64,000 bases of DNA. It comes from Lachnoanaerobaculum sanguinis (GTDB taxonomy: Bacteria; Bacillota; Clostridia; Lachnospirales; Lachnospiraceae). Position numbers and translations under genes: made by a program. Positions 63,207-64,000 of this stretch are shown here, piece by piece. The DNA is taken from assembly GCF_033242365.1 (NCBI RefSeq), contig NZ_BTHK01000007.1, positions 62,001 to 126,000 of the forward strand. Direction: 5' to 3'. Positions within the stretch are counted from its first letter, which is position 1. Each line of letters starts with the position of its first letter. The notes under the pieces are model-generated. The model was given only the letters and a program-made list of their open reading frames with translations, was not told the DNA's origin and searched no databases.

Positions 63207-64000
63207 ATGAATATATTATTACAGGAAAGTGCCGATATTTTAAAAGAGTATTTTGGAGAGAGACTTGATAAAATGGTAGTTGAAAGAGCGGTGTTCGGAC
63301 TGTTCTTTTCAGGAGTAAAATTAAGTACAGGTCATGGAGGGCTTTGTTTTACACCTGTTAAGGAGATTCCGGAGGCTGTATGCTGTCCAAGCTCTGCAAA
63401 GGCTATGCCTTTATCAGGTAAACTTGGCGGAAGAAGTGTAAAAAGTTATTTGGACGATCTTTCACATACAAATATTCTCAGAAAGACACTGGCTATTGCA
63501 ACAATTAATGCACTTTCGGCTTGTTACTGGGAAGAAAATAAGAATTTGGAGTATAAAATAGAGATAGATGTAGACTCTTTTGATGTGATGGAGGTTCACC
63601 AAGGCAAAAAAAGTGTTGTAATAGGTGCTTTGGTACCGATGCTTAAAAAGTTACTTGCAGCAGATGCCGATTTTAAAGTTCTGGAGATGGACTCATGTAC
63701 TCTAAAGGGAAAGGAGCTGGAACATTTTGCACCTGCAAAGGATGCTGATTTGTATCTGCCGGATTCCGACCTTGATGTTATTACAGGTGTTACTATACTT
63801 AATGATACATTACCGAATTTACTGGCTATGTGTAAACCAGGTGCCGATGTTTTGGTTACAGGTCCTACAGCAGGTATGATACCTGATGCATTCTTTAAAA
63901 GAGGAGTGACTGTAATGGGCGGTATCTTGGTGACAAAACCTGATGAGCTGCTTGATGTTATAAGTGAGGGAGGCTCAGGTTATCATTTCTTCGGCAAGAG
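63207..64000 (+). CDS. DUF4213/DUF364 (metal chelatase-like) protein, 3' truncated
   Basis: First 264 residues of a protein that continues past the right edge. The N-terminus (DUF4213 domain; ERAVFGLFFSGVKLSTGHGGLCFTP) is followed by the Rossmann-like DUF364 domain, with VVIGALVPM, DLDVITGVTILNDTLPNLLAMC and GADVLVTGPTAGMIPDAFF. Members often lie near metal or molybdate transporters and are suspected chelatases, but the reaction is unproven. RBS GGAAAGGA (63191-63198) supports ATG 63207. Confidence 0.85.
   Translation, partial: MNILLQESADILKEYFGERLDKMVVERAVFGLFFSGVKLSTGHGGLCFTPVKEIPEAVCCPSSAKAMPLSGKLGGRSVKSYLDDLSHTNILRKTLAIATINALSACYWEENKNLEYKIEIDVDSFDVMEVHQGKKSVVIGALVPMLKKLLAADADFKVLEMDSCTLKGKELEHFAPAKDADLYLPDSDLDVITGVTILNDTLPNLLAMCKPGADVLVTGPTAGMIPDAFFKRGVTVMGGILVTKPDELLDVISEGGSGYHFFGK

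Noticed and set aside
1..64000. tRNA, rRNA, CRISPR arrays, insertion sequences, integrase or prophage genes
   Set aside because: No tRNA cloverleaf with CCA-adjacent acceptor, rRNA segment, transposase or integrase was recognised by eye; a dedicated search could still find a diverged one.

Overview
The window is an AT-rich (low-GC) chromosomal segment from an anaerobic Firmicute, most likely an oral or gut Lachnospiraceae. Lachnoanaerobaculum or a relative is a guess from gene content and codon style; no rRNA or tRNA is present to test it. Supporting traits are Firmicute ribosome binding sites (GGAGG), many T-tailed terminators, SLH-type surface proteins, an ECF transporter, YhaM, RlmD, and a fucose pathway fed by an ABC importer.

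Left part, 1-13.3 kb: a truncated iron alcohol dehydrogenase; queT behind a likely preQ1 riboswitch; and a surface and secretion cluster. The cluster holds an SLH-domain protein directly followed by a 1476-residue subtilase, a GH18/SH3 wall hydrolase, and a secreted protease whose C-terminal half is plainly of the IdeS/Mac (C66, immunoglobulin G-cleaving) type behind N-terminal wall-binding repeats. A 0.75 kb gap inside this block has a consensus promoter, an interlocked stem pair and a terminator, and looks like an undescribed structured RNA. Next to it lie a DUF1722 gene and a Pyr_excise gene.

Middle part, 13.3-33.8 kb: a divergent DeoR regulator and a complete L-fucose operon (kinase, isomerase, aldolase, ABC importer, mutarotase, lactaldehyde reductase). 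After it come three small zinc-ribbon paralogues (one broken by an in-frame TAG), a coiled-coil protein, a NitT/TauT-like ABC importer, an AI-2E family exporter, an HtrA-like protein that has lost its catalytic triad, YhaM and RlmD.

Right part, 33.8-64 kb: an accessory and defence region. It holds an AT-rich HEPN protein (RNYAAH), a Fic-wHTH protein carrying four copies of a 10-bp motif in its linker, a three-gene DUF6361 / two-HKD phospholipase D / SNF2-type helicase cassette, and later a DEAH helicase-HNH nuclease fusion overlapping a gene of unknown function. Between these is a TetR-controlled block (palindromic operator on a perfect promoter, preceded by helically phased TGAAGT repeats) encoding a heterodimeric ABC transporter and an ECF importer with two near-duplicate S components. 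The last 12 kb carries scattered paralogues of unknown function (three membrane proteins ending QHT[I/V]WE and two ~143-residue proteins), a class 3 aldehyde dehydrogenase, a lipoprotein, and the start of a DUF4213/DUF364 protein that runs off the window.

Functions are read from motifs and remembered family features only; no database search was possible.
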